DNA of 64,000 nt, taken from JAEMQF01 sp963850525. GTDB lineage: Bacteria; Pseudomonadota; Gammaproteobacteria; Burkholderiales; Burkholderiaceae_C. Positions 16,790 to 25,070 of the stretch are shown here, one piece after another. Below the pieces are notes generated by a model, which did not search any database, was not told the origin of the DNA, and saw only the letters and a list, made by a program, of their open reading frames with translations. Position numbers and translations under genes: made by a program. Numbering within the stretch: position 1 is the first letter of the stretch; the number at the start of each line of letters is the position of its first letter. Location: the NCBI GenBank assembly GCA_963850525.1, contig CAWKLQ010000001.1:372001-436000 (forward strand), in the 5' to 3' direction.

Positions 16790-17673
16790 TGGTAGTGCGT
16801 TCGCTTGTCGAGCACAAAGAACTGCAGCAGCGCGACGCTGGCGAGCAGCGCAAGCAGCACGACGGTGATGGCCGCCGCGTAGCCCTGGTCCCAAAACTTG
16901 AAGCCCACTTCGTAGAGGTGGAACAGCAGCAGCGCCGTCGCGTTGTCCGGGCCGCCGCGCGTCATGACGAAGACGTGGTCGACCATGCGAAACGCGTTGA
17001 TCACGGCGTTCACACCGACGAACAGCGTCGTGGGCATGAGCAGCGGCCAGAGCACGCGGCGGAAAAAGAACCAGCGCCCCGAGCCTTCGATCGCTGCCGC
17101 TTCGCGCAGGCTCGGGTTGATGCCTTGCAACGCGGCGAGGTAGAAGATCATGAAGAAGCCGGCCTCCTTCCACACCGCGACGACGGTGATCGCGGCGAGC
17201 GCACTCGCCGGGTCGCCGAGCCAGTTGCGCGAGGGCAGGCCGAAGGCGCTGCCGACCTGTTCGAGCAGACCGTAGGTTGGGGTATAGAAGAACAGCCAGA
17301 TGTTCGCCACCGCGATCATGGGCAGCACGGTGGGCGTGAAATAAGCCAGGCGCAGAAAGCCGCGCCCGGCGATGCGCTCGTTGACCCACAGCGCCATGAG
17401 CAGTGCCAGGGCGATCGACAGCGGAATCGTGCCCAGCGCAAACCACAGGTTGTTGCGCAGCGCCTGCCAGAAGATCGGGTCTTCGGCCATCTGCACATAG
17501 TTGTCCAACCCCACCCACACCTGCGGTCGGTTGGGCTTGGGCGTGGACATGAAACTGTCGATCACGGTGGCCAGCGCCGGCCAATGGGTGAACGCTGCGA
17601 GCAGCACCAGTGCCGGCAAGAGCAGCAGGTAGGCGTGCACGGCGCGCGTGTTCATGATCGACGGGGCGGGCAA
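16786..17673 (-). CDS. ugpA: Carbohydrate ABC transporter permease, UgpA-like
   Basis: A 295-residue permease partner with six hydrophobic segments, starting AYLLLLPALVLLAAFTHWPA. The EAA loop reads REAAAIEGSGRWFFFRRVLW. The start at 17673 gives MPAPSIMNTRAV; an internal ATG at MNTRAV is also possible. It lies 13 bases after the binding-protein gene and is coupled to the next permease by a 4-base overlap. Family MalF/UgpA. Confidence 0.85.
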   Translation of the reverse strand: MPAPSIMNTRAVHAYLLLLPALVLLAAFTHWPALATVIDSFMSTPKPNRPQVWVGLDNYVQMAEDPIFWQALRNNLWFALGTIPLSIALALLMALWVNERIAGRGFLRLAYFTPTVLPMIAVANIWLFFYTPTYGLLEQVGSAFGLPSRNWLGDPASALAAITVVAVWKEAGFFMIFYLAALQGINPSLREAAAIEGSGRWFFFRRVLWPLLMPTTLFVGVNAVINAFRMVDHVFVMTRGGPDNATALLLFHLYEVGFKFWDQGYAAAITVVLLALLASVALLQFFVLDKRTHYQ

Positions 17674-17686
17674 CCGAACGCGCTGC

Positions 17687-18973
17687 TTACTTGTAGCTGC
17701 GCAGCAGTCGCTCGGCTTCCTTCTGCGCGTCTTTCATCGCCTGCTCGGGCGTCTTGGCGCCGGTGAGTGCGGCTTGCAGGCCGTCGTTCAGCGCCTTCGT
17801 GACGCGCTGGTTGTCGTGCGTCGAGAGTTCCGCGACGGCGTGCGGCAACTGGTCGCGCGCCACGGTCGCCGGCGCGAAGTCGGCTGCGTACTTCTTCATC
17901 GCCGGCGTCTCCCACGCCGCGGGCGTGACGGCGACGTAGCCGGTGTCGATTCCCCATTGCGCGGCGCGCTCGGGCGTCGTGAGCCAGCGCGCGAACTTGA
18001 ACGCCGCTTCCTGCTGTGGGGCGGTAGCCTTCTTGAAGATGAAGAAGTTGCCGCCGCCGGTGGGCGAGCCGCGCTTCTTGCCCGCGGGCAACATGGCGAC
18101 GCCGAAGTCGAACTTGGCATTGCTGCGGATGTTCGTCAGATTGCCCGTCGTCGTCCAGATCATCGCGACCTTCTTTTCCATGAAGTCCTTCGGTGTCGTT
18201 CCCCACTCCACGACGCCGGCCGGGTGCACACCCTGTTTGCGCGACAGGTCGACCCAGAACTGCAGCGCCTCGATGACTTTCGGGTCGTCGTAGCGCACCG
18301 CATTGCCCGCTTCATTCGCCAGGATCACGTCGTTCTGCGTCGTGAAGCCCTGGAACAGCCAGTACGGAAAGCCCGAACTCGGCACTTGGATGCCGTATTG
18401 CGTGACCTTGCCCGAAGCGTCTTTCTTCGTCAGCGTTCCCGCCATGCTGGCGAGCTCACTCCAGGTCGCGGGCGGCTTGTTCGGGTCCAGACCCGCTTCC
18501 TTGAACAACTCCTTGTTCCAGTACAGCACGATCGTCGAACGCTGGAACGGCACACCCCAGGTCTTGCCGCCGACCTGCCCGTTCAGCAAGAACGCCTTGT
18601 AGAAGCTGCCGAGCCACGCCTTGTCTTCCGCGGTCTTGACGAAGTTGTCGATGGGTACGACGGCGTCTTCGTCGATCAGCGTGAAGGTGTCGGTGGAGAG
18701 CAGCACCGACGCGACCGGCGGCGTGCCGGCCTTGTGCGCGGTGAGCGCCTTGACGATCGTGTCCTGGTAGCTGCCCGCGTAAATGGGCGCGACCTTGATC
18801 GACGGGTTCTCCTTGTTGAAATCGGCAGCGTACTGGTCGATCAACTTGGTGATGGGCCCGCCCACGGCGACGGGGAAGTAGAAGGGCACGTCGATGGGTT
18901 GCGCCGTGGCGCTGCCAAGGGAGGTCAGCGCTGCGAACAGCAGTCCGAGGGCTCGGGTGATGGTTGAGTTCAT
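17687..18973 (-). CDS. ugpB: Extracellular solute-binding protein, UgpB-like
   Basis: A 428-residue periplasmic binding protein (solute-binding family 1) with a Sec signal peptide (ALGLLFAALTSLGSATAQ, cleavage after residue about 24). Features shared with UgpB include FNKENPSIKVAPIYAGSYQD, VPFQRSTIVLYWNKELFKEA, and a C-terminal TPEQAMKDAQKEAERLL. UgpB of E. coli binds sn-glycerol-3-phosphate and its diesters. Similarity is clear, but binding-pocket residues cannot be verified here, so a different polyol or sugar is possible. Confidence 0.83.
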   Translation of the reverse strand: MNSTITRALGLLFAALTSLGSATAQPIDVPFYFPVAVGGPITKLIDQYAADFNKENPSIKVAPIYAGSYQDTIVKALTAHKAGTPPVASVLLSTDTFTLIDEDAVVPIDNFVKTAEDKAWLGSFYKAFLLNGQVGGKTWGVPFQRSTIVLYWNKELFKEAGLDPNKPPATWSELASMAGTLTKKDASGKVTQYGIQVPSSGFPYWLFQGFTTQNDVILANEAGNAVRYDDPKVIEALQFWVDLSRKQGVHPAGVVEWGTTPKDFMEKKVAMIWTTTGNLTNIRSNAKFDFGVAMLPAGKKRGSPTGGGNFFIFKKATAPQQEAAFKFARWLTTPERAAQWGIDTGYVAVTPAAWETPAMKKYAADFAPATVARDQLPHAVAELSTHDNQRVTKALNDGLQAALTGAKTPEQAMKDAQKEAERLLRSYK

Positions 18974-19012
18974 GGTTATCTGGCTCCTTTCGTGTGTCGG
19001 TGGTTCAGGGGT

Positions 19013-20071
19013 TCATTCGGCTGCAGTGATACGACGCTCATCGGCGCCGAACCAATGACTGTCTGCGCTGGGCCAGTGCAACGTGAGCTCGGCACCGGTC
19101 GCAGCGTCGAAGGCGCCGGGCGTGCGCACCGTGAGCGTCTGGTCGCCGACGCTGCAGCGCAGGACCGCGTCGGCGCCGAGGTATTCGATGCTCTGCACTG
19201 ACGCCGCAATGTTGCAGCCACCCACCTTGCCTGCAGCGCCGGGCCGGTGCAATGACACCGCTTCGGGCCGCAGTCCCAGCCACGCGGCGGATGCAGGCGC
19301 GCCCAGCGGCACGTTGCTGCCGCGAATCGCGCCGCCTTGCAAGGCTGCCAGGTTCATCGGCGGCGTGCCGATGAAGCGCGCGGCAAAGCAGCTCGCGGGG
19401 CGCGCGTACAGCTCGCGCGGCGTCGCGACCTGTTCGATGTGACCCTTGTTGAGCAGCACCACCTGGTCCGCCATGCTCATCGCCTCGGCCTGGTCGTGCG
19501 TGACGTAGACGACGGTGAGTTTCAGACGCTGCTGCAGCTCGCGCAGCTCGCGGCGCATTTCCTGGCGCAACTGCGCGTCCAGATTCGACAGCGGCTCATC
19601 CATCAGGCACACCGGCGCCTGCGACACGAGGGCGCGCGCCAGCGCGACGCGCTGCTGCTGGCCGCCCGACAGTTGGCCCGGCTTGCGCTCCAGCAGCGCA
19701 CTCAAACCGACGAGCGTGGCGACGTCGGCCAAGCGTTGCTGCTGCTCGGCGCGCGATGCGCGCCGCACTTGCAGGCCAAAGACAATGTTGTCGGCCACGC
19801 TCAGGTGCGGGAATAGCGCGTAGTTCTGGAACACCATCGCGATTTTGCGCTGCGCCGGTGGCAGGTCGGTGACATCGCGCCCGTCGATGAACAAGCGCCC
19901 GCTGCTGGGCAGCTCGAGCCCCGCAATCAGCCGCAGCGTCGTCGACTTGCCGCAACCCGATGGCCCCAGCAGCACGGTGAAGCTGCCCGAGGCGATGTCG
20001 AGCGTCGTCGCTGCCAGCGCCGTCGTGCTGTCCCACTGTTTGCTGATGTCTTGCAGGGAAATGCGGGCCAT
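19013..20071 (-). CDS. ugpC: Carbohydrate ABC transporter ATP-binding protein, UgpC/MalK-like
   Basis: A 352-residue ATPase. Walker A is LLGPSGCGKSTT, the Q-loop is VFQNYALFP, the signature is QLSGGQQQRVALARAL, Walker B is VCLMDEPLSN, and the H-loop is YVTHDQ. The last 120 residues form the OB-fold regulatory domain of the MalK type (GLRPEAVSL, HWPSADSHWFG). It is the first gene of the minus-strand transporter operon and faces the SMP-30-like gene divergently, with a 126-base gap that should hold both promoters. Confidence 0.88.
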   Translation of the reverse strand: MARISLQDISKQWDSTTALAATTLDIASGSFTVLLGPSGCGKSTTLRLIAGLELPSSGRLFIDGRDVTDLPPAQRKIAMVFQNYALFPHLSVADNIVFGLQVRRASRAEQQQRLADVATLVGLSALLERKPGQLSGGQQQRVALARALVSQAPVCLMDEPLSNLDAQLRQEMRRELRELQQRLKLTVVYVTHDQAEAMSMADQVVLLNKGHIEQVATPRELYARPASCFAARFIGTPPMNLAALQGGAIRGSNVPLGAPASAAWLGLRPEAVSLHRPGAAGKVGGCNIAASVQSIEYLGADAVLRCSVGDQTLTVRTPGAFDAATGAELTLHWPSADSHWFGADERRITAAE

Positions 20072-20197
20072 GCGCAGGGATCTGGGTGTGATTGAGTGCA
20101 GCGCAGCAGCTTAGCCCAGGACTGTGTCGGCTTGGACGTTCGCTTCCTCGGGAATGCCCCGATGGCCGCCGCCAGGGCAAGCCCTGAGGATTCGAAG

Positions 20198-21367
20198 ATG
20201 AAACGCGCACTGGTCGCCGTCTTGCTGCTTGTCGCGGCGCTTGGCGCCTACTTGCTGCTCTGGCCGGTGCCCATCGAGCCGGCGAGCTGGAGTGCGCCCA
20301 AGGCGCCGGGCTATGCGGGGCCGCACGCTGCCAACACGCGCCTGGCGACGTTGCGCCACCTGGCGCTTGGCGGCGACGTCGGGCCGGAACACGTGGTCGT
20401 GCGCGAGGAGGGCGGTCAGACGTGGATCTGGATGGCCGTGGTCCGCGCCGACCACACCGGCGGCCGCATCATTCGCATGAAGCCCGATGGCAGCGGCCGC
20501 GAGGTGATCGTCGACACGGGCGGCAGACCGCTCGGCTTTGACTTCGACGCGCAGGGCGCGTTGGTCGTCGCCGACCCGATGTTCGGCAAGCACGGCGGCC
20601 TGCTGCGCGTTGCGGGGCGAGGCGCCGCAGCAAAGATCGAAGTGCTCACCGATGCCGTCGACGGCGATGCGCTGCGCTATGTCGACGCCGCCGTGATCGC
20701 GAAGAACGGTCGGGTCTACTTCAGCGACGCGTCACGGCGCTTCGGCTCCAAGGCGTGGGGCGGCAGCTTCGAGGCGAGCGTGCTCGACATCATCGAGCAT
20801 CAAGGCACCGGGCGCATCCTCGAATACGACCCCGCCACACAAAAGACGCGCATCCTGATCGAGGGCCTGAGTTTTGCCAACGGCGTCGCCTTGTCGGCTG
20901 ACGAGCGGCATGTCTTCGTCGCCGAAACCGGCGCGTACCGCGTCTGGAAAGTCGCCGTCGCCGCACAGCGAGTGCAGGCGCAAAGCGCTGCGGCCCGCCC
21001 CAGCGACACGGCGAAAGTGTTGCTCGACAACCTGCCCGGTTTCCCGGACAACCTGATGCGCGGGCAGGACGGGCGGCTTTGGGCCGGTCTGGCGAAACCG
21101 CGCAGCGCCTTCAGCGACGACAACGCCGCCCGGCCCTGGCTGCGTGCGCTGGCGCTGCGCCTGCCACGCGCGATGTGGCCGGTGCCGCCGGCTTACGGCC
21201 ATGTGTTCGCGTTCGACGAGGGCGGGCGCGTGCTGGCCGACTTGCAAGACCCGAGCGGCGCGTATCCGGAGACCTCGGGCGCGACGGAGGCCGGCGAGCT
21301 GCTCTACGTGCACAGCCTTCATGCGACGACACTGGGCGTTCTCGAGCGGCGCGCTGCAGGTTTCTGA
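20198..21367 (+). CDS. SMP-30/gluconolactonase/strictosidine synthase-like membrane-anchored protein
   Basis: A 389-residue six-bladed beta-propeller. It begins with a signal anchor (MKRALVAVLLLVAALGAYLL) and continues with SMP-30-like repeats: GFDFDAQGALVVADPMFGKH, DASRRFGSKAWGGSFEASVL, GLSFANGVALSADERHVFVA and LPGFPDNLMRGQDGRLWAGL. The middle SFANGVALS/ETGAYRVWK part is typical of the strictosidine-synthase-like subgroup, whose bacterial members are lactonases or esterases. The start at 20198 is chosen because it opens directly with the anchor and follows GAGGATTCGAAG; in-frame GTG 20096 and ATG 20162 are less likely. Probably periplasmic. Confidence 0.78.
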   Translation: MKRALVAVLLLVAALGAYLLLWPVPIEPASWSAPKAPGYAGPHAANTRLATLRHLALGGDVGPEHVVVREEGGQTWIWMAVVRADHTGGRIIRMKPDGSGREVIVDTGGRPLGFDFDAQGALVVADPMFGKHGGLLRVAGRGAAAKIEVLTDAVDGDALRYVDAAVIAKNGRVYFSDASRRFGSKAWGGSFEASVLDIIEHQGTGRILEYDPATQKTRILIEGLSFANGVALSADERHVFVAETGAYRVWKVAVAAQRVQAQSAAARPSDTAKVLLDNLPGFPDNLMRGQDGRLWAGLAKPRSAFSDDNAARPWLRALALRLPRAMWPVPPAYGHVFAFDEGGRVLADLQDPSGAYPETSGATEAGELLYVHSLHATTLGVLERRAAGF

Positions 21368-21384
21368 ACTCACGAGGTCCCCAC

Positions 21385-22311
21385 ATGCCGAACCCCTCTT
21401 TGCGAGCGATCGCCGTCTTCACCCTGGCTGCACTTGTCGGCAGCGCAAACGCTGCCCCGAGCGTGCTTTTCATCGGCAACAGCTTCACGTATGGCGCGGG
21501 TTCTGCGGTGCGCTACTACCGCGCCGACACCGTGACCGACCTGAACAACGAAGGCGTCGGCGGTGTTCCGGCCCTCTTCAAGTCGTTCGCCGCACAAGCC
21601 GGCGTCGAGGTCGACGTTTACCTCGAGACACGCGGCGGCAGCGGCCTGGATTTTCATCTGGAGAACAAGCTCGGCGTGATCGGCAGGCGTGGCTGGGACA
21701 ACGTGATCATGCACGGCTTCAGCACGCTCGACGCCGCCAAACCCGGTGACCCGGCAAAGCTGGTGGCAACGTCGCGGCAGATGGCCGAATTTCTGCGCGC
21801 GCGCAATGCCAAGGCCGACATCCACTTGATGGCGACATGGGCGCGCGCCGACCAGGTCTATCCGCCCGGCGGCGCGTGGACCGGCAAGTCGGTCGAAACG
21901 ATGGCGCGCGACATTCGCGGCGCCTATGACGCGGCCGCGACGGCGCCCGGAATCAAGGGCGTGATTCCGGTGGGCGAGGCGTGGCAGCGCGCAATGCAAG
22001 CCGGTATCGCCGACCCGAACCCGTATGACGGCATTGACGCCGGCAAGATCAACTTGTGGACCTACGACCACTACCACGCGAGCACACACGGCTACTACCT
22101 CGAGACGCTCGTGATCTTCGGCGCGCTCACCGGCCGCGACCCGCGCTCGCTCGGCGAAAACGAATGTTCGGGCTATGAGTTGGGCCTGTCGCGCCCGGAG
22201 GTGAAGGCGTTGCAACAGGTCGCATTCGACCAGTTGGGCGCGGCCGTGACTGCTGCGCCGCTGGTGCTGCCCAAGCCGGTAGGCCCCGAGCGCTGCGCGA
22301 GCGCGCGTTGA
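21385..22311 (+). CDS. Secreted SGNH-hydrolase-like protein (DUF4886-like)
   Basis: A 308-residue exported protein with signal peptide (RAIAVFTLAALVGSANA, cut near residue 24). Mature sequence starts PSVLFIGNSFTYGAGS, resembling SGNH block I with the nucleophile Ser in GNSF. A late WTYDHYHASTHGYYLE is a candidate block V with the D-x-x-H pair. The intervening region DNVIMHGFSTLDA may be block II/III. Predicted esterase or carbohydrate esterase; the substrate is unknown. It follows the propeller gene after 17 bases and precedes tcuA by 25, so it may be in the same operon. Confidence 0.65.
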   Translation: MPNPSLRAIAVFTLAALVGSANAAPSVLFIGNSFTYGAGSAVRYYRADTVTDLNNEGVGGVPALFKSFAAQAGVEVDVYLETRGGSGLDFHLENKLGVIGRRGWDNVIMHGFSTLDAAKPGDPAKLVATSRQMAEFLRARNAKADIHLMATWARADQVYPPGGAWTGKSVETMARDIRGAYDAAATAPGIKGVIPVGEAWQRAMQAGIADPNPYDGIDAGKINLWTYDHYHASTHGYYLETLVIFGALTGRDPRSLGENECSGYELGLSRPEVKALQQVAFDQLGAAVTAAPLVLPKPVGPERCASAR

Positions 22312-22336
22312 GCCGGGATCGCGCGGCGCCCTGGAG

Positions 22337-23755
22337 GTGATCGACATCCTCGTCATCGGCGGCGGCAACGCCGCCCTGTGCGCAGCGCTGACCGCGCGCG
22401 AAGCCGGCGCTTCGGTCCTGCTGCTCGAAGCCGCGCCCATCGAGTGGCGCGGCGGCAATACGATGCACACGCGCAACCTGCGCTGCATGCACGACGCGCC
22501 GCAAGACGTGCTCACCGACGCCTACTCCGAAGAAGAGTTCTGGCAGGACTTGCTCAAGGTGACGGGCGGCCAGACGAATGAGGCGCTGGCGCGGCTCGTG
22601 ATTCGCGAGTCGGCGCGCTGCCGCGAGTGGATGCGCCGCCATGGCGTGCACTTCCAGCCGTCGCTCACCGGGACGCTGCACTTGAGCCGAACCAATGCGT
22701 TCTTCATGGGCGGAGGCAAGGCGCTCGTCAATGCGTACTACCGCAGCGCGCAGAAACTGGGCGTGCAAATTCGCTATGGCGCGCCGGTGACCCGTCTCGA
22801 ACTCGACGACGCCGGGCGCTTTGTTGCTGCGCACGTGGGTGAGCAGCGCATCGACGCGCGCGCCTGCGTCGTCGCCAGCGGCGGCTTCGAATCGAACCTC
22901 GAATGGATGCGCGAAGCGTGGGGTCAGAATCAGCGCGGCGAATGGCCTGCCGACAACTTTCTGATTCGCGGAACCCGCTTCAACAGGGGTGTCGTGCTGA
23001 AAGACCTGCTCGCCCGCGGTGCAGACGCCGTGGGCGAGCCGACACAAAGCCACTGCGTCGCGATCGATGCGCGTGCGCCGCTCTTCGATGGTGGAATCTG
23101 CACGCGCGTGGACTGCGTGTCGCTGGGCATCATGGTGAATCGCGACGGACAGCGCTTCGCCGATGAGGGCGAAGACTTTTGGCCCAAGCGCTACGCGATC
23201 TGGGGCCGGCTCGTCGCGCTGCAAGCCGGGCAGACGGGCTACTCGATCATCGACGCCAAAGCCATCGGCCGCTTCATGCCGCCGGTGTTCCCCGGAGAAA
23301 AGGCCGACTCACTCGCGCGACTGGCGCGCCAGCTCGGCTTGCCCGAGGCAGCGTTGCTCGAGACGGTGGCCCACTACAACGCCGCGTGCCGGATCGGCAC
23401 CTTCGACCACGCCGTACTCGACGACTGCCACACCGAGGGCCTGAGCCCCGCCAAATCGCACTGGGCGCTGCCCCTGGACACGCCGCCGTTCTACGGCTAC
23501 GCGCTCAAGCCCGGCATCACGTTCACCTACCTCGGCGTGAAAGTGGACGCGAACGCAGCGGTGCATTTTGCCGGCCGGCCGAGCGCCAACCTGTTTGCTG
23601 CAGGCGAGGTGATGGCCGGCAATGTGCTCGGCCAAGGCTACACCGCGGGCGTGGGGATGACGATAGGCACGGTGTTCGGCTGCGTTGCGGGCGCGTCGGC
23701 GGCGGCCGCGGCGGCGCGGGCAGCGCAAGCGCTGCCTGTGAGGAACGCAGCGTGA
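22337..23755 (+). CDS. tcuA: FAD-dependent tricarballylate dehydrogenase TcuA
   Basis: A 472-residue flavoprotein of the fumarate reductase/succinate dehydrogenase family. The FAD-binding start is DILVIGGGNAALCAALTARE (GxGxxA/G); GGNTMHTRN, ASGGFESN and the C-terminal GEVMAGNVLGQGYTAGVGMT are typical of TcuA. TcuA oxidises tricarballylate to cis-aconitate, which enters the TCA cycle, and passes electrons to TcuB. Translation starts at GTG 22337 after a GGAGGTGA site. Its stop overlaps the start of tcuB (GTGA). No tcuC transporter or tcuR regulator is adjacent. Confidence 0.88.
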   Translation: MIDILVIGGGNAALCAALTAREAGASVLLLEAAPIEWRGGNTMHTRNLRCMHDAPQDVLTDAYSEEEFWQDLLKVTGGQTNEALARLVIRESARCREWMRRHGVHFQPSLTGTLHLSRTNAFFMGGGKALVNAYYRSAQKLGVQIRYGAPVTRLELDDAGRFVAAHVGEQRIDARACVVASGGFESNLEWMREAWGQNQRGEWPADNFLIRGTRFNRGVVLKDLLARGADAVGEPTQSHCVAIDARAPLFDGGICTRVDCVSLGIMVNRDGQRFADEGEDFWPKRYAIWGRLVALQAGQTGYSIIDAKAIGRFMPPVFPGEKADSLARLARQLGLPEAALLETVAHYNAACRIGTFDHAVLDDCHTEGLSPAKSHWALPLDTPPFYGYALKPGITFTYLGVKVDANAAVHFAGRPSANLFAAGEVMAGNVLGQGYTAGVGMTIGTVFGCVAGASAAAAAARAAQALPVRNAA

Positions 23756-25017
23756 CAACGCCGCTCGAGGCGTTGGCGCGTGAAGCGCGGGTTCTCGCCG
23801 GAGGTGCGATATCGATCCGCAGCGACGCAGCAGGCGGCAGTGGCGCCGAGATGGAAGCGGATCGCGTGCTGCAGATCTGCAACGCGTGCCGCTACTGCGA
23901 AGGCTTTTGCGCCGTGTTTCCGGCGATGGCGCGCCGCCTCGAATTTCCGAAGGCCGACATTCACTACCTCGCGAACCTTTGCCACAACTGCGGCGCCTGC
24001 CTGCATTCGTGCCAATACGCCGCGCCTCACGAGTTCGCCGTGAACGTGCCGCGCGCGATGGCCGAGGTGCGCGCCAAGACTTATGCCGACTACGCGTGGC
24101 CAGTCGGATTCGGCAGGCTTTATGCGCGCAACGGCTTGACGGTTGCGTTGGCCTTGGCGGCGGGGCTGGCGCTGTTTCTCGTGCTCGCCGTCGTATTGAA
24201 CGGCAGCCTCTGGCACGCACCCCTGGCCGGCAACTTCTATGCCGTGTTCCCGCACAGGCTGATGGTGGGCCTGTTTGCGCCGGTGTTCGGGTTCGTCTGC
24301 GTGGCGTTGGGCGTCGGCGTGACGCGCTTCTGGCGGAGTGTGTCGCCGGAGGGTCAGCCGTCATCCCGGCGAACGCCGGGATCCAGCGAATTCAGTCACG
24401 GGTGCATCCCGGCGTTCGCCGGGATGATGGGGGAGGGTTCGGCGTCCGTCGCGCATGAGGCCTTGCGCAACGCGCTGACCTTGAAATACCTCGACGGCGG
24501 TCACGGCGAAGGCTGCAACGACGCCGACGACCGCTTCACGCTGTGGCGCAGGCGCTTTCACCACGCCACGTTTTACGGCTTCATGCTGTGCTTTGCGGCG
24601 ACGTGCGTCGCCACGCTTTACCACTATGCGTTCGGCTGGCACGCGCCGTATGCATTCACGAGCTTGCCCGTCTTGCTGGGAACGGCCGGCGGCGCGGGTT
24701 TGATCGTCGGCCCGCTCGGATTGGGTTGGTTGAACGTGAAGCGCCATGCGCAGCATGCGGACCCGGCGCAAAAAGCCATGGACCGCGGCTTGATCGCGCT
24801 GCTGTTTTTCACGAGCCTGACCGGGCTCGCGCTGCTCGCGCTGCGCGGCACCGGCGCGATGGCGCTGTTGCTCGCCATCCACCTGGGCGTTGTGCTCGCG
24901 CTGTTCCTGACGATGCCCTACGGCAAGTTTGCGCACGGCGTCTTTCGCTGCGCGGCGCTCCTGAAGTGGGCCGTCGAGCGGCGCCAGCCGACGCGTCTCA
25001 AGCTCGGTTCCGATTGA
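23752..25017 (+). CDS. tcuB: Tricarballylate utilisation 4Fe-4S membrane protein TcuB
   Basis: A 421-residue membrane Fe-S protein that reoxidises the FAD of TcuA and passes electrons to the quinone pool. Two cysteine clusters are present: CNACRYCEGFC near residue 44 and CHNCGACLHSCQ near 80. At least five hydrophobic segments follow, with the conserved LKYLDGGHGEGCND and HHATFYGFMLCFAAT. Start GTG 23752 overlaps the tcuA stop. Residues about 203-226 are encoded by a palindromic repeat inserted in frame (24361-24427); this peptide falls between a membrane segment and the LKYLDGG motif and looks foreign to the family. Confidence 0.87.
   Translation: MTTPLEALAREARVLAGGAISIRSDAAGGSGAEMEADRVLQICNACRYCEGFCAVFPAMARRLEFPKADIHYLANLCHNCGACLHSCQYAAPHEFAVNVPRAMAEVRAKTYADYAWPVGFGRLYARNGLTVALALAAGLALFLVLAVVLNGSLWHAPLAGNFYAVFPHRLMVGLFAPVFGFVCVALGVGVTRFWRSVSPEGQPSSRRTPGSSEFSHGCIPAFAGMMGEGSASVAHEALRNALTLKYLDGGHGEGCNDADDRFTLWRRRFHHATFYGFMLCFAATCVATLYHYAFGWHAPYAFTSLPVLLGTAGGAGLIVGPLGLGWLNVKRHAQHADPAQKAMDRGLIALLFFTSLTGLALLALRGTGAMALLLAIHLGVVLALFLTMPYGKFAHGVFRCAALLKWAVERRQPTRLKLGSD
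24361..24427. repeat. Palindromic repeat element inserted in tcuB
   Basis: A perfect 22-bp inverted repeat (24361-24382 and 24406-24427) separated by 23 bases; each arm is itself a near-palindrome of ATCCCGGCG-type sequence. It matches the dispersed elements at 43364 and 46965 and belongs to the kind of short palindromic repeat common between genes in Burkholderiales. Here it sits inside a gene. It keeps the frame open and adds about 22-25 residues, reading SSRRTPGSS and CIPAFAGMM. Confidence 0.9.
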
Positions 25018-25070
25018 CGCTTCTGCCTGCGGATGCGGCTGCGGCTGCGGCGAATCAGCTTGCGCGTGGC

